This document shows positions 4,824 through 5,040 of a stretch of 5,040 bases of DNA, piece after piece. Location: positions 1 to 5,040 of the forward strand of contig SKKJ01000141.1 of assembly GCA_007121575.1 (NCBI GenBank), read 5' to 3'. The first letter of the stretch is position 1. The number at the start of each line of letters is the position of its first letter. Under the pieces are notes generated by a model. The model made no database searches, was not told the origin of the DNA, and saw only the letters and a program-made list of their open reading frames with translations. The position numbers were made by a program, and so were the translations under genes. The stretch comes from Natronomonas sp. (GTDB taxonomy: Archaea; Halobacteriota; Halobacteria; Halobacteriales; Haloarculaceae).

Positions 4824-5040
4824 ATGAAACAGCTCATTATTCGCGGGGATCCCGGGATCAGAAAAGGTGCCGTCATCGAGGTCGACGGCGAAGAGCACGT
4901 CTGTTTCAGCATCGCACGACAGGGTGAGTGGCACGGTCCCGAAGAGGTGCAACTGTGGTGTACGATCGGGACGCCGGACGAACGCGAAGCGTTCGAACGC
5001 CGCGAGTACGTTCCGATGCGGCTCGAAACGACCAGTATCG
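4824..5040 (+). CDS. HAH_0734-type small haloarchaeal protein (C-terminus beyond the window)
   Basis: The frame from the ATG at 4824 is open to the window end: 72 codons plus one base. The start, MKQLIIRGDPGIRKGAVIEV, and the block RQGEWHGPEEVQLWCTIGT (residues 33-51), then REAFERREYVPMRLET, match from memory a small protein of about 90 residues conserved in haloarchaea and annotated as HAH_0734 family. It is a soluble, probably beta-rich protein with Cys27 and Cys46 and no membrane segment or known catalytic motif. Its function is unknown. The C-terminal residues lie outside the window. The coding part holds two further perfect 12-bp palindromes, at 4848-4859 and 4989-5000. Confidence 0.85.
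   Translation, partial: MKQLIIRGDPGIRKGAVIEVDGEEHVCFSIARQGEWHGPEEVQLWCTIGTPDEREAFERREYVPMRLETTSI

Noticed and set aside
1..5040. Mobile elements, CRISPR arrays or a defence system
   Set aside because: I saw no transposase or integrase, no regularly spaced repeats, and no defence-type domains. The gene order is that of a conserved archaeal housekeeping region.

Overview
The window is chromosomal DNA of a halophilic archaeon (class Halobacteria). The evidence is the archaeal and eukaryote-type gene set (ribosomal proteins L44e and S27e, aIF2-alpha, Nop10, a PAC2-type proteasome chaperone), acidic proteins rich in Asp and Glu, GC-rich codon third positions, and core promoters with a TATA-like box about 24-33 bases before the start codon and no Shine-Dalgarno site, as in the leaderless transcripts typical of haloarchaea. 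I cannot name the genus from sequence alone. I see no mobile element, CRISPR array, tRNA or rRNA.

Layout. At the left edge is the N-terminal part of a minus-strand pyridoxamine 5'-phosphate oxidase-like flavoprotein (1-291), with its upstream region and a 16-bp perfect palindrome. Bases 304-672 hold no convincing gene. A minus-strand cluster follows, read right to left from 3306 to 673: L44e, S27e, aIF2-alpha, Nop10, a PAC2-family proteasome assembly chaperone, and a 71-residue protein of unknown function whose start codon overlaps the PAC2 stop codon. Diverging from L44e is a plus-strand calcineurin-type metallophosphoesterase (3420-4760) with a membrane hairpin inside its catalytic domain. 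The right edge holds most of a small haloarchaeal protein of the HAH_0734 type (4824 to beyond 5040).

How the genes fit together. L44e, S27e and aIF2-alpha serve the ribosome and initiation, Nop10 serves H/ACA-guided rRNA pseudouridylation, and PAC2 links the cluster to proteasome assembly. This translation-Nop10-PAC2 linkage is a known archaeal arrangement. Apparent promoters precede L44e, aIF2-alpha and PAC2, so the cluster probably has three transcription entry points. S27e (2 bases after L44e, with a Shine-Dalgarno) and the 71-residue gene (ATGA overlap, with a Shine-Dalgarno) look translationally coupled, while the promoter-led genes look leaderless.

Most of the window is ordinary housekeeping sequence. 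The items most worth a second look are the uncharacterised small gene coupled to the proteasome chaperone, the membrane-interrupted metallophosphoesterase, and an excess of perfect palindromes between TATA boxes and start codons. I found no clear undescribed defence or mobile system.
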